A stretch of 64,000 nt of DNA. Source: Candidatus Thermochlorobacter aerophilus. Its GTDB lineage: Bacteria > Bacteroidota > Chlorobiia > Chlorobiales > Thermochlorobacteraceae. Below, one piece after another: positions 1-12,264 of the stretch. Made by a program: the position numbers and the translations under genes. The notes under the pieces were generated by a model that was given only the letters and a program-made list of their open reading frames with translations, was not told the origin of the DNA and did no database searches. Position 1 is the first letter of the stretch, and each line of letters starts with the position of its first letter. Location of the stretch: the NCBI GenBank assembly GCA_002794105.1, contig PHFL01000026.1:1-64000 (forward strand), in the 5' to 3' direction.

Positions 1-1
1 C

Positions 2-754
2 GCCTTCCGTAGCTATGAGTTTGCAATTGGACTCCACTACGGGGTCAAAGTCACACCTGAGCTTGCGCTCGGCACATCTATCCGCTACATCAATAGCTCA
101 CTCTCTCCTGCTAGCGTACAAGTCGGCAATGAACGCAGCGCAGGACAAGGCAATAGCATTTCCTTCGATTTGGCGGCACTGTGGCGACCGCAACTTGGCG
201 GCTGGCTTAGCGACCGCTTCAGCTTCGGACTCAATATCTCCAACATCGGTCCTGCCATGACCTACATTGACGCCGCACAAGCTGACCCGCTGCCAACCAA
301 CTTTCGCGCTGGCTTTGCCTTCCGCCTGCTCAACGACGACTACAACAAGATGACCATTACGACGGATGTCAGTCGTTTGCTTGTTCGCCGCACCATAGAG
401 TTTGAGCAGCGTGGCGATACTGCTTTGCCGCGTGTGCGCACGGATGGATTTCTGCAAGCTCTCTTTACTTCATGGGGCGTCGAAGCCGTTTTGCGCACCT
501 TTACCACAGGCGTTGGCATTGAATACTGGTATGGCAAGCCCTCACTTCTGGCGCTGCGTGCCGGCTACTTCTACGAAGACCAACGCTCTGGCGGACGCCA
601 ATTCTTGACCTTTGGTGCCGGTCTTCGCTACTCCTCATTTGGCTTGGACTTTAGCTACTTGCAAGCAATTGAACAAAACCATCCGCTGGCAGGCACAGTG
701 CGCGTCTCGCTTGTGCTAAATTTCCCGACATTAGGACAGCCATCAAGGCAATAA
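2..754 (+). CDS. PorV/PorQ-family outer-membrane protein, 5' end cut by window
   Basis: The frame is open from the first bases of the window to the TAA at 752-754, so the start lies upstream. The visible 250 residues alternate polar and aromatic residues in the manner of outer-membrane beta strands (RAGYFYEDQ, FGAGLRYSSFGLDFSY) and end in a short strand near LVLNFPTL. The pattern, including ISNIGPAMTYID and the final GLDFSYL strand, matches the PorV/PorQ group, which in Bacteroidota and Chlorobiota binds the sorting domain of type IX secretion cargo. The next gene encodes a protein with such a sorting domain, which fits. Whether this is PorV itself or a paralogue cannot be told from the fragment. 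A hairpin terminator follows the stop. Confidence 0.75.
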   Translation, partial: AFRSYEFAIGLHYGVKVTPELALGTSIRYINSSLSPASVQVGNERSAGQGNSISFDLAALWRPQLGGWLSDRFSFGLNISNIGPAMTYIDAAQADPLPTNFRAGFAFRLLNDDYNKMTITTDVSRLLVRRTIEFEQRGDTALPRVRTDGFLQALFTSWGVEAVLRTFTTGVGIEYWYGKPSLLALRAGYFYEDQRSGGRQFLTFGAGLRYSSFGLDFSYLQAIEQNHPLAGTVRVSLVLNFPTLGQPSRQ

Positions 755-766
755 GCGTTCAGTGAC

Positions 767-793
767 AAGGGCTTGGCACACAAGCCCTTTTTT
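767..793 (+). terminator. Rho-independent terminator after the porV-like gene
   Basis: A 9-bp perfect stem (AAGGGCTTG / CAAGCCCTT) with loop GCACA is followed by a run of T. It separates the porV-like gene from the downstream secreted protein gene. Confidence 0.85.
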
Positions 794-828
794 GTATCTG
801 CATGCCTATCGATTCAAATTTTATCTGT

Positions 829-3800
829 ATGCGTTTGGTGGCTTATTCACGCATTTTTCTTGCCCTTGCTTTTCTCTGGCTACCTGCATTGCTTTGCGCA
901 CAAACTCTGGCTCCCCTGCTGCGTGCCTCGCATCCACTTGCTGCCGAAGGTAGCGAGCCGGCTCACTTTCCGCTTCAGCGCTTGGGCGTTGGCACCTTTC
1001 GCATCCTAGCCGTCATGGTCGAGTTTCAAGCCGATACCGACCCACGCACCACAGGGAATGGACAGTTTGGCGGCTTACCTTACCTTGTTGCCGCTGGCGA
1101 CACGGTCATTGACCCTTTGCCACACGACCGTGCTTACTTTCAGCGCAAGTTGGAGTTTCTCAAAAACTATTTTGAAACCTGCAGCGATGGCAAAACACAA
1201 ATTCGCTACAGCATCCCTGAACGCATCTATCGCGTCTCGAAGGTGATGTCGGAATACTCTCCGCGCCGCGGTGAAGATAATCGACGCTTGGCAGAACTCG
1301 TTCGTGAGGTCTGGACGCTTGTTGATGCCCAAAGCCCTGAAATTGATTTCTCGCAGTTCGATTGCTTCATCATCTTCCATGCTGGCGTCGGTCGCGACAT
1401 TGACCTTGTCTCGCTGCTTGGTGCCGACCCTACGCCATTTGATTTGCCGTCGCTGACCTTTAACCTTAGTTCGTTTCGGCGTGTGTTTGGCAGTGCCTTC
1501 AATGGCTTTGCGGTGCGTGGCGGTGTGCGCATTACCAACACTTCACTTCTGCCTGCTACAGAGACACGCGAAGTTGAAGTTGTCGGCGGTCGCACCCTGA
1601 TTGAGCTTTCAACCAACGGCTTGCTTTGTGCCAGCTTTGCCAGTTTCTTGGGCGTGCCCGATTTGTTCAACACGACAAATGGACGCAGCGGCATCGGTCG
1701 CTTCGGCTTGCTCGATGGCGAAGGGTTTTTCAACTACAATGGTGCCCTGCCACCTGAACCTTCAGCGTGGGAACGACTCGTGCTGGGCTGGGCTACACCT
1801 GTAGATGTGCTTGCCACCAATCAAACCCTGCGGCTCTATGCACAAGGCTTGCATCAACAGCCCGACTCTGTCATTTATCGCGTGCCAATTTCTTCAAGGG
1901 AGTATTTCCTGCTTGAAAATCGCCAGCGCAATGCACGCGGTCAGGGCATTACGCTGACACTCTTCCAGCGTGGTCAACTGCGGCAACTTACCTTCACACG
2001 CGATGAGCCCGGCTTTTCATTTGGCAGCATCTCCAAACTGGATGGACAAATCGTTGCATGTAGCAACTACGAGTGGACACTGCCCGGCGCCACCATTGGC
2101 AATCGGCAGTTCGATGGCGGCGTGCTAATCTGGCGCATTAGCGAAGACCTTATTGCCGAACGGCGTGAGTCGAACCGTATCAATGCCTTAGAACCGCGCG
2201 CCGTGTTTCTCTTGGAAGCCGACGGCTCGCAAGACATTGGGCAAAACTACGGCATTCAAGATGCCGGCAACGGCACCCAATCTGGTGTGGTGTTTGACGC
2301 CTTCTTTCAAGGCAACATTGCCCCATTTTACCGTAACTTCATTGACGACAACACGGCACCAAGCACTCGCTCGGCGCGCAACGCTCCTACGCAAATTCGC
2401 TTCAGCCTATTTTCCGCACCAGCGCCTATCATGACTGCACAAGTTCAGCGCGGCTCGGCATTCCTGCGTCCTTTGCCTAATTTTCCTCTGCAGCTTTCTG
2501 GCAATTTTGATAGGCAAGCCTCACCAACGGTTCTCGACTCTCTCGTCATTGTGCAAAATGCATCTGGCGCAGTTTTCGTAAATGGCGTGCGTCTCGCCTC
2601 GTTTTCCAGTCGATTGAAACCTGCCGCTCGCTCCGATGTCATCTTGGGTGCTTCGGGCGATACGCTCATGGCTTTTCTTCGTGCGACTTCACAAGTGCTG
2701 CAGCGTCGCTTCAGCGCACCCATCACCGCCTTGAGCTTAGAGTCAGCCACTTCTCCTGAAGTGCGTTGCCGCATCGGCACAGCGGCGGGCACCATTTTTC
2801 GCGGCGTAATTTCATCCGACGGCATCCGCATTCTCGATTCCGTGCAACTCTCATCTCGCCCGATTGTTAGCCTCACTGAAACGCTGCAAGTGGCGGAAGA
2901 TGTGGCACAGTTTGGCACCACACGCTGGACCTTTGGTCAGAGCCCTGCCAAGGCGGCTGCCGCAACTGGTCTATCACGCGGCTGGATTGGCACCGTGATT
3001 TTGCGAAACAACACCCTGCTTTTTCTGCGCGAAGGCGGCGAAACCTTGCGCCTTGCCGTGCCCGCTCAAGCACCGATTCAGGCTTCACCAGTCTTTGCTG
3101 ATTTGGAGCACCGTGGCGAGCTCGCCGTGCTGGTTGCCGCCGATGACAAAATTTTCGCTTACACGCCTGACGGCATCCCGGTGACCAACTTCCCAATTCG
3201 CACCTTTTCTGCCAAACCTTTAGCTGGCAGCCCAATCGTTGCTGACCTTGATGGCGACACATTTGAAGACATCATTCTCCACACGACAGACGGTCGGCTT
3301 CTTGGCTACAACCGACGCGGCGAACTGCTTTTTGCAACAGCCATCGCCGAAAATACCGAGACCACACCCGCTGTTTCACTTTCGCTTGACGGCACACGTC
3401 TCTGGCTTTATAGCCTCGACCGCAATGGATTCTTACAAGGCTTTGAGCTTCCTCGCTCATCAGCCAATGTCGCTTGGTTTTCACTGTATGCCAATGCACG
3501 CAATAGCAACACGCTGCAAACGCAACGCACACCGAATTGGCAGCCCGTGACCATTAGCGAGTTTTTTCCAGCGCAGTCGGTCTATAATTACCCCAATCCT
3601 GCACGAGAGCAGACGCACTTCCGATTCTTCTTGCGAGAAAATACACGCGTTACCATTCAGGTCTTTTCACTGACGGGCAAGAAAATCTGGGAGCAAACCG
3701 TAGACGGTCGTGGCGGCACCGACAACGAAGTAACATGGAATCTTGCCGATGTGCAAAGCGGTATTTATTATGCGGTCCTTACGCCGCTCAATCGTGAGTC

Positions 3801-3837
3801 GGAGTCCGTGCGCTTGAAGGTTGCTGTTGTCAAGTAA
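829..3837 (+). CDS. Secreted M6-peptidase-like protein with type IX sorting domain, zinc motif lost
   Basis: About 1002 residues. The ATG at 829 is preferred over 802 because it begins a clean signal peptide (MRLVAYSRIF, then LALAFLWLPALLCAQ). The region coded at about 1000-1810 follows the layout of immune-inhibitor-A/M6 metallopeptidases: VMVEFQAD, then FLGVPDLF, FGLLDGEG and PSAWERLVLGW. The HExxH zinc helix expected just before FLGVPDLF reads ASFAS (codons 1630-1644), so no zinc ligand remains and the protein is probably not an active peptidase. A VADLDGD repeat of FG-GAP type is near 3240. The last 85 residues (YNYPNPA, VFSLTGKKIW, SGIYYAVL) are a type A type IX secretion sorting domain. 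Likely exported and anchored on or released from the cell surface; function unknown. Confidence 0.8.
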   Translation: MRLVAYSRIFLALAFLWLPALLCAQTLAPLLRASHPLAAEGSEPAHFPLQRLGVGTFRILAVMVEFQADTDPRTTGNGQFGGLPYLVAAGDTVIDPLPHDRAYFQRKLEFLKNYFETCSDGKTQIRYSIPERIYRVSKVMSEYSPRRGEDNRRLAELVREVWTLVDAQSPEIDFSQFDCFIIFHAGVGRDIDLVSLLGADPTPFDLPSLTFNLSSFRRVFGSAFNGFAVRGGVRITNTSLLPATETREVEVVGGRTLIELSTNGLLCASFASFLGVPDLFNTTNGRSGIGRFGLLDGEGFFNYNGALPPEPSAWERLVLGWATPVDVLATNQTLRLYAQGLHQQPDSVIYRVPISSREYFLLENRQRNARGQGITLTLFQRGQLRQLTFTRDEPGFSFGSISKLDGQIVACSNYEWTLPGATIGNRQFDGGVLIWRISEDLIAERRESNRINALEPRAVFLLEADGSQDIGQNYGIQDAGNGTQSGVVFDAFFQGNIAPFYRNFIDDNTAPSTRSARNAPTQIRFSLFSAPAPIMTAQVQRGSAFLRPLPNFPLQLSGNFDRQASPTVLDSLVIVQNASGAVFVNGVRLASFSSRLKPAARSDVILGASGDTLMAFLRATSQVLQRRFSAPITALSLESATSPEVRCRIGTAAGTIFRGVISSDGIRILDSVQLSSRPIVSLTETLQVAEDVAQFGTTRWTFGQSPAKAAAATGLSRGWIGTVILRNNTLLFLREGGETLRLAVPAQAPIQASPVFADLEHRGELAVLVAADDKIFAYTPDGIPVTNFPIRTFSAKPLAGSPIVADLDGDTFEDIILHTTDGRLLGYNRRGELLFATAIAENTETTPAVSLSLDGTRLWLYSLDRNGFLQGFELPRSSANVAWFSLYANARNSNTLQTQRTPNWQPVTISEFFPAQSVYNYPNPAREQTHFRFFLRENTRVTIQVFSLTGKKIWEQTVDGRGGTDNEVTWNLADVQSGIYYAVLTPLNRESESVRLKVAVVK

Positions 3838-3906
3838 GCCAATGCAGGTGGCTCCTCTACGGCAAGAATTTTCTTGGTTGTAAATTTGGCAAAATGTTGC
3901 TGTGCG

Positions 3907-5853
3907 ATGTCCGATAGCTTTTCCAGCTTGGAAACCGAACTTTCAGCCGAGAGCCTTAGCGATACGCTGCGTGAAAAATTGCAGCACTTGCCGACCTCGT
4001 GTGGTGTCTATCAGTTCAAAGACAAATCTGGGCAAGTGATTTATGTCGGCAAAGCCAAAAACCTGCGTGCGCGTGTGCTCTCTTACTTTCGGGCGCACTC
4101 GGAGCACAACCGCAAAACCCAGCTTTTGGTTAGCAAAATTGCCGACATTGAATTGATTCTGACTTCATCCGAAGTTGAAGCCCTCATTCTTGAAAACAAT
4201 CTCATCAAGCAACTTAAGCCGCGCTACAACATCAACCTGCGTGACGACAAAACTTATCCTTACATTGTGGTTACGAATGAGCCTTTTCCGCGCATCTTCC
4301 CCACGCGTCAGGTGGTGCGCGATGGCTCAAAGTATTTTGGACCTTACACGGATAGCAAGCAGATGCGCGCCTTACTTCACGCCATCGGCGAAATTTTCCA
4401 AGTTCGCAGCTGTTCGCTGAAACTCACAGAAGAAAACATTGCGGCAAAGAAGTTTAAGGTCTGTTTGGATTACCATATCAAAAAGTGTCAAGGTCCGTGC
4501 GAAGGCTTGCAGTCGCAGGAAGATTACGATGCCATGATTAGCGAGGTCAAGAAGTTGCTTTCTGGCAAAACCCGCGAGGCAATTCGCTCGCTGGAAGCAC
4601 GCATGAAGGCGTATGCCCAAGAACTCAAATTTGAGCAAGCCGCCGCACTCAAACGCCAACTGGAGGCGCTGAAACGCTACACGGAAAAACAGCGCGTCAT
4701 GACGGTCGATGAAATTGACCGCGATATTTTTGCTCTTGCCACGCAAGATGACGAAGCATGCGGGGTGGTCTTCAAAGTGCGTGATGGCAAACTGATTGGC
4801 TCGCTTCACTACTATTTTTCCAACATCGAAGGCGCTACCACTGCAGATTTGCTTTCACGACTTTTGGAAAAATACTATCTGGAAACCACCGATACTTTGC
4901 CTGATGAAATTTTCACCGCTGAAACGCCAACACATCTTGAGGCATTGCAAGCCTTGCTTGAAAAGCGTTTAGCCGAGCAGCAAGAGCAAAAGAAGATTGA
5001 ATTTGTTGTGCCGAAAATTGGCGACAAGGCAAAACTTCTATCGATGTGCGAAGCCAATGCGCGTCATTTGCTAAGCGAGTATTTGGCTCAAAAGGAAAAG
5101 CGTGGCGAAGCCTTATCGATTGCGCGTGGGGTTTATTCTCTGGAGCGCGATTTGCGCCTGCCGCGCTTGCCACGCCGCATCGAGTGTTTTGACAACTCTC
5201 ACTTTCAAGGCTCTGAGAGTGTCTCGGCGATGGTGTGTTTTGTCGATGGTCGCCCGAAGAAGTCAGATTATCGCCGCTTCAAGCTGAAAACTGTTGAAGG
5301 CATTGACGATTTTGCCGCCATGGCTGAAGTCATTGAGCGACGCTATTCTGGCTCGCTGGCTACGGAACTGCCACTGCCCGATTTGATTGTCGTTGATGGC
5401 GGCAAAGGTCAGCTTTCAGCCGCATACGCTACCTTAACTCGCTTAGGCTTGCAAATTCCCATCATCGGACTTGCCAAACGCTTGGAGGAAGTGTTTTTCC
5501 CCAATGAGTCATTGCCGCACAATTTGCCCAAGACTTCTTCATCGCTTAAGCTCTTGCAACAAATTCGCGACGAAGCGCATCGCTTTGCAATTACTTTTCA
5601 TCGGCAATTGCGCGACAAGCGCACGCTTTCTACTGAGCTGACCGAGATTGAGGGCATTGGCAAAATCAAAGCCGAAAAACTTCTCAAGACCTTTGGGTCA
5701 GTAGCACAGATTGAAGCCGCCAGCCTTGAAGCACTTGCTGCCGTGGTTGGCAAAAAAGCCGCAGAGACCTTACGCCGTTACTTCGACCAAAAGCGCAATC
5801 AAGCACAGCAATCCAGCCAGCCTTCTTTGAGCGATATCGAGGCTCACGATTAG
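3907..5853 (+). CDS. uvrC: Excinuclease ABC subunit C
   Basis: Makes both incisions around bulky DNA lesions in nucleotide excision repair together with UvrA and UvrB. With the ATG at 3907 the protein has 648 residues, slightly longer than the usual 600-620. An upstream TTG at 3874 in frame is less likely. Domains in order: GIY-YIG nuclease ([20 protein letters not shown]), a cysteine-rich stretch ([13 protein letters not shown]), a UVR helix pair ([12 protein letters not shown]), the RNase H-like 5'-incision nuclease ([37 protein letters not shown]) and a C-terminal helix-hairpin-helix ([13 protein letters not shown]). The catalytic acidic residues and histidine are present. The last four bases overlap the 3' end of the convergent asnS. 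Confidence 0.97.
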   Translation: MSDSFSSLETELSAESLSDTLREKLQHLPTSCGVYQFKDKSGQVIYVGKAKNLRARVLSYFRAHSEHNRKTQLLVSKIADIELILTSSEVEALILENNLIKQLKPRYNINLRDDKTYPYIVVTNEPFPRIFPTRQVVRDGSKYFGPYTDSKQMRALLHAIGEIFQVRSCSLKLTEENIAAKKFKVCLDYHIKKCQGPCEGLQSQEDYDAMISEVKKLLSGKTREAIRSLEARMKAYAQELKFEQAAALKRQLEALKRYTEKQRVMTVDEIDRDIFALATQDDEACGVVFKVRDGKLIGSLHYYFSNIEGATTADLLSRLLEKYYLETTDTLPDEIFTAETPTHLEALQALLEKRLAEQQEQKKIEFVVPKIGDKAKLLSMCEANARHLLSEYLAQKEKRGEALSIARGVYSLERDLRLPRLPRRIECFDNSHFQGSESVSAMVCFVDGRPKKSDYRRFKLKTVEGIDDFAAMAEVIERRYSGSLATELPLPDLIVVDGGKGQLSAAYATLTRLGLQIPIIGLAKRLEEVFFPNESLPHNLPKTSSSLKLLQQIRDEAHRFAITFHRQLRDKRTLSTELTEIEGIGKIKAEKLLKTFGSVAQIEAASLEALAAVVGKKAAETLRRYFDQKRNQAQQSSQPSLSDIEAHD

Positions 5854-7208
5854 GGTGTATTGCGATAAATCATTCTTGGGAAAGGTGCAGTCTCGCGAAT
5901 GTGTTCCAGACCGCAAATCCATTTGACGGTGCGCTCTAAGCCTAAGCCAAAGCCAGAGTGCGGAACACTGCCGTATCGGCGCAAGTCCAAATACCACTCA
6001 AAAGGCTCTTGGGGCAAGTTGTGTTCGCGCAGTCGTTCCAGCAAGGCTTCGTAACTGTCCTCACGCTGCGAGCCGCCGATGATTTCGCCTGCGCCTTCCG
6101 GTGCCAGCATGTCCATTGCCAATGCCAGTTTTGGATTTTCGGGGTCGCGCTTCATGTAAAAGGCTTTGACCTCTGCTGGATAGCGATGAATGATGCATGG
6201 CTTATCAAATTGCTGCATGAGTGCTTCTTCTTGCGGTGCACCAAAATCTTCGCCCCATGGAAAATCTACTTGGATTTCTGTGCCATCTTCTGCTTTCTTG
6301 ATGAGCTTGACATCATGGTCATTTAACCACTTGACCGCTTCGGTGTAGGTCATGCGGTAGAAAGGTCGCGTGATGCGCTCCAGTTTTTGAATGTCGCGCT
6401 CTAAAATTTTGAGCTCTTCTTTACGCCGCTCCACTGTGCGCTGCACCACATATTCCACCAGCTCTTCGGCAAGGTTCATATTCATCTCCAAGTCGTAGTA
6501 TGCCATTTCAGGCTCGACCATCCAGAATTCTGTCAGATGACGGCGTGTTTTAGATTTTTCTGCACGAAAGGTTGGTCCAAAGGTATAGACTTTGCCAAAG
6601 GCCATCGCTGCTGCCTCGGCGTAGAGTTGCCCTGACTGCGTCAGATATGCCTTACCAAGGTCGAAGTAATCCATTTCAAACAGTGTGGTCGTGCCCTCGA
6701 CGGCATTGGGAGTGATGATAGGCGCATCGACCAAGATGAACTCTCTGGCGTTAAAAAAGTCACGAATTGCATTGATGACTTCATGCCGAATGCGCATAAT
6801 TGCCCACTGACGCTTAGAGCGCAACCAAAGATGACGATGGTCAGAGAGAAACTCAATGCCATGCTCTTTGGGCGTAATCGGATAGCCTCGCGACAGATGC
6901 ACAATTTCGATATCTCTGACATGTAGCTCATATGTATCGGCAAGTTTTGGATGTTTGGCAACTTCGCCGGTTACTATCACGGCACTTTCTTGCGTGAGCT
7001 TCTCGCAGGCTTCCCAGACGGCTGGACTGACTTCATTTTTAGCAACCACGCCTTGCACAATCCCAGAGCCATCTCTGAATTCTGGGAACATAAGTTTGCC
7101 CGATGAACGGATGTTGTAGAGCCATCCTTTGATGGTAACTACTTCGCCTACATGCTCTTTGAGATGCGCAATCGAGACGCTGGTTTTGGAAGGTGTATCG
7201 GTCTGCAT
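5850..7208 (-). CDS. asnS: Asparaginyl-tRNA synthetase
   Basis: Charges tRNA-Asn with asparagine in the cytoplasm. The 452 residues fit the class IIb family: an N-terminal OB fold that binds the anticodon ([19 protein letters not shown]), motif 1 near [13 protein letters not shown], motif 2 ([25 protein letters not shown]) and motif 3 ([16 protein letters not shown]). The [19 protein letters not shown] stretch favours asparaginyl over aspartyl enzymes, as does the absence of the large AspRS insertion. A direct asparagine-charging enzyme means this cell need not make Asn-tRNA only by transamidation. It overlaps the tail of uvrC by 4 bp and lies 38 bp downstream of the ppx/gppA-like stop on the opposite side. 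Confidence 0.95.
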   Translation of the reverse strand: MQTDTPSKTSVSIAHLKEHVGEVVTIKGWLYNIRSSGKLMFPEFRDGSGIVQGVVAKNEVSPAVWEACEKLTQESAVIVTGEVAKHPKLADTYELHVRDIEIVHLSRGYPITPKEHGIEFLSDHRHLWLRSKRQWAIMRIRHEVINAIRDFFNAREFILVDAPIITPNAVEGTTTLFEMDYFDLGKAYLTQSGQLYAEAAAMAFGKVYTFGPTFRAEKSKTRRHLTEFWMVEPEMAYYDLEMNMNLAEELVEYVVQRTVERRKEELKILERDIQKLERITRPFYRMTYTEAVKWLNDHDVKLIKKAEDGTEIQVDFPWGEDFGAPQEEALMQQFDKPCIIHRYPAEVKAFYMKRDPENPKLALAMDMLAPEGAGEIIGGSQREDSYEALLERLREHNLPQEPFEWYLDLRRYGSVPHSGFGLGLERTVKWICGLEHIRETAPFPRMIYRNTP

Positions 7209-7246
7209 AGTTATTGGCTCAAAGTAAATTGAATTGGAAGATAAGG

Positions 7247-8827
7247 TTAGTCAGCGTTTTGCTCAACGCTTAGGACGATTTTGCGACCAAAAACCGCTTC
7301 GAGCATATCGCTCATTTGCTCTGCTGCCCAAATTTCAATTTCGGGGTCAGACACAGCAGTTAGTTTCAGTTCAATTTTTTTGGGCGTGATGGCTACTTTG
7401 ATGCGTTTGATGTTCTGACGATGCCCCCTATCGAGAGCATTAGCCACTCGCAAGAGACTGGCAAGCACACGCACCACGTGCTTATTGCGTGGCGAAAGTG
7501 CTTGAAAGGCAGTATGCTCCACTTTCGGCGGCGATTTGCGATGATAGCGCGCCACATTTGCCATGATTTGAATCTCTTCAGGCGAAAAGCCTTTGAGCCC
7601 TGCATTTTGGATGATATACTGACTATGCTTGTGATGCGCCGACGGTGAGATGAAGTAGCCAATGTTGTGCAAGTAGGCGGCATATTGCAAGAGCTCGCGT
7701 TCGGTTTTGCCCAGTTCATGCAGTCCTGCCAGTTGGTCGAAGAGCTGGAGCGATAAATTGGCAATGTGCCGAGAGCGCACTTCATCCCACTGACAGCGGC
7801 GCGCCAACTCCAAGACGCTACGCAGGCGCGGGTTTTCAGCATCCACGCCAGTGGCATTCGGCTCGAAATGTCGGGCAAGGTAATCCAACACGATGCCTTC
7901 ACGCAGGGCGTATTCAGAGATGATGATTTCTTTGAGCTCAAAAAGTCGCATCATGACATCAAAGACGACCATACCGGGCACAATTAGTTCGGTGCGCTGC
8001 GGGTCTAAGCCGGGCATGCCACGCCGCTCTTCGCTACGCATAGAGAGCAGAACTTCATAGAGCTTGAGAAAACTTCGGCGCGAAAAACTGCTGCCATTGA
8101 GCATTTCAAATTCCTGACCGCGCTCATTAAGCAAAATCATGGCGGCGATGTTTTCTGCCGTTCCGCTGGAGGCAATCGCCATATCGTAGCCTATGGCTTT
8201 CACGGCTTTTGCCACGGGGCGGATTTCTTCCACTAAATGACCTTCCAAGGCACTAAGCTCGCGGTCGCTAATCGGGTCAGTGGTTACAAAGCGCTCCAAG
8301 AGCCGCGCCACACCTAACTTTTTACTTTCGACAAAGTATAGGTTTTGTCCATCGCCTACCATGAACTCTATGGAACCGCCGCCGACATCAATCATCAAGG
8401 CTTTGCGCTTGCCAATGTTTATGGCACGCCGAATGGCAAGGTAAATCAATCGCCCTTCTTCTTCACCGGAGATGATGCGCGTGTGGATGCCGACATGTTT
8501 GGCAATCATCTCCATGAACTCTACACCGTTTTTGGCTTCGCGAATAGCACTTGTGGCGAAGGCAATGATGTGTTGTGAATCCACACCGCGCTGTTCAGCC
8601 AGCTTTTTGAAACGCAGCAGCGTTTCCTTGCCTTGCTCCATTGCCGCGGGCGATAGTTGCCGTGTAGTCATGCTACCTGCACCAATTCGAATCATCTCTT
8701 TGGCACGGTCAATCATGGTAAAGCTCATATCGGGCAAAAGCTCCACAATAATCATGTGGAAGGAATTAGTGCCCAGGTCAATTGCTGCAAGGCGCAAAGG
8801 CAACGCGGCGCGTGAAGATGAACCCAT
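7247..8827 (-). CDS. Ppx/GppA phosphatase with C-terminal HD domain
   Basis: Exopolyphosphatase or guanosine pentaphosphate phosphatase of the sugar kinase/actin fold. The first phosphate-binding loop ([17 protein letters not shown]), the second loop ([14 protein letters not shown]) and [10 protein letters not shown] are visible. The C-terminal third holds a degenerate HD-type helical domain ([21 protein letters not shown]). This long form is common in Bacteroidota and Chlorobiota. I place the start at the ATG ending at 8827 ([12 protein letters not shown]), close to the first conserved strand; a longer version from 8869 is possible. It follows purH on the same strand after about 100 bp. Whether polyphosphate or pppGpp is the substrate cannot be decided here. 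Confidence 0.9.
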   Translation of the reverse strand: MGSSSRAALPLRLAAIDLGTNSFHMIIVELLPDMSFTMIDRAKEMIRIGAGSMTTRQLSPAAMEQGKETLLRFKKLAEQRGVDSQHIIAFATSAIREAKNGVEFMEMIAKHVGIHTRIISGEEEGRLIYLAIRRAINIGKRKALMIDVGGGSIEFMVGDGQNLYFVESKKLGVARLLERFVTTDPISDRELSALEGHLVEEIRPVAKAVKAIGYDMAIASSGTAENIAAMILLNERGQEFEMLNGSSFSRRSFLKLYEVLLSMRSEERRGMPGLDPQRTELIVPGMVVFDVMMRLFELKEIIISEYALREGIVLDYLARHFEPNATGVDAENPRLRSVLELARRCQWDEVRSRHIANLSLQLFDQLAGLHELGKTERELLQYAAYLHNIGYFISPSAHHKHSQYIIQNAGLKGFSPEEIQIMANVARYHRKSPPKVEHTAFQALSPRNKHVVRVLASLLRVANALDRGHRQNIKRIKVAITPKKIELKLTAVSDPEIEIWAAEQMSDMLEAVFGRKIVLSVEQNAD

Positions 8828-8926
8828 ATTTAACGGTTTGTTCTCTCTGATGTCGAACATGCCTTGCAAAAATATTCGTTTCTGCTTGGTCCATAAAGCA
8901 TGGTAAGCGTATGTGTGCTGAGCGAT

Positions 8927-10519
<1,593 letters not shown>

Positions 10520-10602
10520 AGACGGTTAGGTTAAAATTGAGCGTGAGCGTGTGCTCATCTTGCCGTAGATTTGTCGCATGTTTTTTCAAATTTACAGCAA
10601 CG

Positions 10603-11214
10603 ATGAGCATCAAAAAACTTGCCGTGTTTTGTTCAGGCAACGGCTCCAATTTCAGAGCACTTCATCGGCATATTCACGAGCGGCAGTTGCCTTGTCAAAT
10701 CGTGCTCTGCCTTTCGAACAATTCGCAATGCGGCGCCATGCAGTTTGCTCGTGAGCAAGGCATTGCGACGGTGCATCTTTCTTCCAAGACCCATCCCAAG
10801 GAAGAGGATTTTGTTCAAGCCATGCTGGCAGTGCTTGAGGCACATCAGATTGATTTGATTTTGCTGGCAGGCTACATGAAAAAAGTTCCTAAAGCGGTGG
10901 TGCAGGCTTATCCGAAGCGAATTTTGAACATTCATCCTGCGCTGTTGCCGAAGTTCGGTGGCGAGGGCATGTATGGTATGCGTGTGCATCAAGCCGTGAT
11001 TGCCGCTGGCGAGAAAGAAAGCGGTGCCACTGTGCATTTTGTCGATACCGACTACGACACGGGCGAAATTATCTTGCAACGCTCGCTTCCTGTTTTGCCC
11101 GACGATACGCCAGAGTCGCTTGCCGCACGCGTGCTTGCTCTTGAGCATGAGCTCTATGCCGATGCTTTAGAAAAAGTCCTTGCTTCTTTGCCCGACTCTG
11201 CCCAGCATCGCTGA
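10603..11214 (+). CDS. purN: Phosphoribosylglycinamide formyltransferase
   Basis: Formylates GAR with 10-formyl-THF in de novo purine synthesis. The ATG at 10603 gives 203 residues and begins directly at the first strand (KKLAVFCSGNGSNFRAL); the upstream in-frame TTG at 10537 would add a poorly conserved leader. The catalytic block ILNIHPALLPKF (Asn and His) and the downstream Asp in VDTDYDTGEIILQ are intact. It is divergent from purH, another enzyme of the same pathway, and convergent with the chlorophyll synthase gene, whose stop is only 9 bp away. Confidence 0.96.
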   Translation: MSIKKLAVFCSGNGSNFRALHRHIHERQLPCQIVLCLSNNSQCGAMQFAREQGIATVHLSSKTHPKEEDFVQAMLAVLEAHQIDLILLAGYMKKVPKAVVQAYPKRILNIHPALLPKFGGEGMYGMRVHQAVIAAGEKESGATVHFVDTDYDTGEIILQRSLPVLPDDTPESLAARVLALEHELYADALEKVLASLPDSAQHR

Positions 11215-11223
11215 ACCACACGC

Positions 11224-12252
11224 TTAGGCTTCCACTGCCAGCGCGCAAACCAGCATGCCTGCTACCAGAAAATTTTGCGCAATGCCATTATACCACACAT
11301 CACGTGTGCGCGGCGATTTCACAAAATGCACTTGTAGCCACACCTGCGGCAAGATGAACCCAATGACAAGCACGCCATTGACCCATTTGCCCAGCGCAAA
11401 CATGTAAAGTGCCGCCAAGATTTGTCCAGCATCAATCAGTAGCGCCGCAATGATGGCGGCTTTGCGTTCGCCATAGACCACAGGCAATGTGCGAATGCCG
11501 ACGCGCTTATCGCCTTCAATAGATTTGAAATCATTGACCGTCATGGTGCCTGTGCTTGCAAACGCATAGCATAACGCGATGATGATGGAATCAACGGTCA
11601 GGCTGCCACGATAAATCACTTCGCCAGATAGCCAAGGATAGACAAGGTAGGAAAACGCTACGATGATGTTTCCCCACCACAGCCTTTTTTTGAGCTTGAT
11701 GGGATTAGCGCTATACAAATGCGCATTGATAATGCCCAAAATGACATGAGCAAACACAAAAGGATGCAAGAGCGCGGCAACCACGACCGTGATGAGTGTC
11801 CAGACACTGATGAGAATGGTGGCATCGCGGAGGGAAATATCACCGGCGGGAATGGGTCGTGTCGGCTCGTTGATGGCATCAAGGTCGCGATCGAAGTAGT
11901 CGTTGAGCATTTGGCAGACGCCCGTAGCCAGCGGTCCTGTGAGCAGTATGCCCAGCCAAAATTTTGCATCCATTAGGTTTGCCCATCCAAAGGCACCGCT
12001 GGCAACTGCGCCGCATACAAAACTCCAGATAACGGGAATCCACGTGATAGGCTTGAGGAATTTGAGTAGCAGTTCAAATTTGGTCAGTTTAACGGCTTTG
12101 GTGTGGTCTTTGAGTTCTCTGATGCCTGAGGTGCGTGCCAAACGTTCATCGAGCGCAAAGTCTGAATTTTGCAGTTGCATTTGCCGCTTTTGGGTCAAGT
12201 CTTTCTTTTCAGCTTGATTTTGCGGCTCAAGATGTTCTTGCCCTTTTGGCAT
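11224..12252 (-). CDS. (Bacterio)chlorophyll synthase, UbiA prenyltransferase family
   Basis: An integral-membrane enzyme of the UbiA superfamily that attaches a phytyl, geranylgeranyl or farnesyl tail to a (bacterio)chlorophyllide. The diagnostic aspartate motif NDYFDRDLDAINEPTRPIPAG is present (Asp residues bind the Mg-diphosphate), as are SFVCGAVASG near the first membrane helix and VWYNGIAQNFLVAGMLV at the end. These are features of the BchG/ChlG/BchK subgroup and not of quinone prenyltransferases. Around eight membrane helices follow a polar N-terminal tail of some 75 residues. Green sulfur bacteria carry three paralogues (BChl a, Chl a and BChl c synthases); which one this is cannot be fixed by eye. 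It lies 12 bp downstream of a redoxin gene on the same strand, probably one transcript. Confidence 0.88.
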   Translation of the reverse strand: MPKGQEHLEPQNQAEKKDLTQKRQMQLQNSDFALDERLARTSGIRELKDHTKAVKLTKFELLLKFLKPITWIPVIWSFVCGAVASGAFGWANLMDAKFWLGILLTGPLATGVCQMLNDYFDRDLDAINEPTRPIPAGDISLRDATILISVWTLITVVVAALLHPFVFAHVILGIINAHLYSANPIKLKKRLWWGNIIVAFSYLVYPWLSGEVIYRGSLTVDSIIIALCYAFASTGTMTVNDFKSIEGDKRVGIRTLPVVYGERKAAIIAALLIDAGQILAALYMFALGKWVNGVLVIGFILPQVWLQVHFVKSPRTRDVWYNGIAQNFLVAGMLVCALAVEA

Positions 12253-12264
12253 CGTGGCGCATGG

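Noticed and set aside
1227-1733. Long minus-strand ORF inside the M6-like gene
   Set aside because: It lies entirely within a well-supported plus-strand gene, has a Ser/Arg-rich composition typical of antisense shadow frames and shows no motif.
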